A stretch of DNA of 64,000 nucleotides from the NCBI RefSeq assembly GCF_017163755.1, contig NZ_JAFIWC010000006.1, positions 62,001 to 126,000 on the forward strand. Reading direction: 5' to 3'. The DNA is from Xanthomonas sp. (GTDB lineage Bacteria; Pseudomonadota; Gammaproteobacteria; Xanthomonadales; Xanthomonadaceae). Below are positions 63,496 through 64,000 of this stretch, piece by piece. The notes beneath the pieces are model-generated. The model saw nothing but the letters and a program-made list of their open reading frames with translations, was not told the DNA's origin and did not search any database. Every line of letters starts with the position of its first letter. The stretch's first letter is position 1. The translations under genes were made by a program, and so were the position numbers.

Positions 63496-64000
63496 TCATC
63501 GGTGTGATTTTAGCTGGTTCAGCTTGTTTTGCACGGCTTCGATCTCGGAGGCGTCAAGTTCAAAGATGCGCTTATCCAGAATCGACCGATAGGCGTCGGC
63601 ATTGTTGCTATTGACCTCGTCGCAGGCCAATAAATTTTCGAATGATGTTTCCGGCGAATCCGCCGGTTTGCGCACACCCTTTGCATAGTCATCGGCTTTG
63701 GGTGTCGCTTTCATGAGATCAAAGTCCGGATACACGGGGTTATCCCATTGGCCTTCGGCAGCGAACTCGCCGCCGCAGAATTCGCCAGTCTCCCGCGCGA
63801 TGATGCAGCCGCTGTGGGTGTCAATCAGGTTGCAATACGCGGTTTCTTGCGTGATTGGTCCCTGCGGAGTCTCCAGCTCAGCTGATGCGATCTGGCTGAG
63901 GAATACGAATCGATGGTCGGGAGAAAGGCGTGGCGATTTTTCGCGTTCAAACGCGCCATCATGATCCTGCTGCCCTAACAAGGTCCTAACGGCTCGCCCG
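63496..64000 (-). CDS. Unknown protein, 5' end outside the window
   Basis: An open frame of at least 168 codons reaching the right edge without a stop or a convincing start (only a TTG at 63981 with no ribosome site), so the N-terminus is probably outside the window. Visible features: SPDHRFVFLSQIASAELETP, NLIDTHSGCIIARETGEFCG, GEFAAEGQWDNPVYPDFDLM and a charged helical end (DASEIEAVQNKLNQLKSHR). Two or three Cys and a Gly/Glu-rich core. No family recognised. Like its neighbours it is AT-richer than the T6SS genes. Confidence 0.65.
   Translation of the reverse strand, partial: GRAVRTLLGQQDHDGAFEREKSPRLSPDHRFVFLSQIASAELETPQGPITQETAYCNLIDTHSGCIIARETGEFCGGEFAAEGQWDNPVYPDFDLMKATPKADDYAKGVRKPADSPETSFENLLACDEVNSNNADAYRSILDKRIFELDASEIEAVQNKLNQLKSHR

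Overview
The window is GC-rich gammaproteobacterial chromosome with several features typical of Xanthomonadaceae, most likely a Xanthomonas: a RIO1-like kinase, a bioF/bioH/bioC neighbourhood, a RDD-SpoIIM-DUF4129-DUF4350-MoxR-DUF58 operon, and dispersed GTAGGAGCGGCTTCAGCCGCGAC and GGGACTC-type repeats. No rRNA, tRNA, CRISPR array, insertion sequence or integrase was seen. Genus and species are inferred from gene content only.

1-14.4 kb (minus strand): a two-partner-secretion operon. A TpsB/FhaC-type outer-membrane transporter comes first, then an ExbB-like channel with a DUF2341 plus lectin-like periplasmic extension, ExbD, TonB, a porin, two small exported proteins, and a filamentous haemagglutinin-type exoprotein of at least 2211 residues that runs off the left edge. 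A dedicated Ton-type motor within a secretion operon is unusual.

14.4-21.4 kb: a tightly overlapping six-gene MoxR operon. 21.7-30.1 kb: housekeeping and conserved genes (YkgJ-like, DUF2167, gamma-carbonic anhydrase, RIO kinase, mnmG, a Gly/Tyr-rich lipoprotein, a PLP-dependent lyase, YdcF, SnoaL-like). Upstream of mnmG, on the opposite strand, lies a sigma-54-type promoter followed about 95 nt later by a strong intrinsic terminator: a candidate sigma-54-dependent small RNA.

30.3-44.5 kb: biotin genes (bioF, a small unknown ORF, bioH on one side; bioC and an SDR on the other). Between bioH and bioC/SDR lies a visibly less GC-rich block holding eight tandem paralogues (33.1-41.6 kb), each about 308 residues, predicted here to be cytoplasmic beta-propellers. 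Their C-terminal two thirds are almost identical and their N-terminal third is mosaic. Five of the spacers, and the region upstream of the first gene, retain decayed 3' ends of one ancestral upstream gene (recognisable motifs INTD and DHIAQQG). This pattern suggests a two-gene unit was amplified, the upstream partner decayed and the downstream partner was kept, as in orphan-immunity arrays. It is the best candidate here for an undescribed system.

45.7-61.9 kb: type VI secretion genes: a TagX-like M15 peptidase, PAAR, an unknown T6SS-linked protein, TssM, TagF, an OmpA-type protein, a divergent TssA, then VgrG with a C-terminal adaptor-like domain, a Tle-type lipase and its Tli4-like periplasmic immunity protein. 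The remaining core genes (tssB/C/E/F/G/H/J/K/L, hcp) are not in this window. 61.9-64 kb: AT-richer region with small exported proteins of unknown function and gene debris, possibly further immunity genes; the last gene runs off the right edge.
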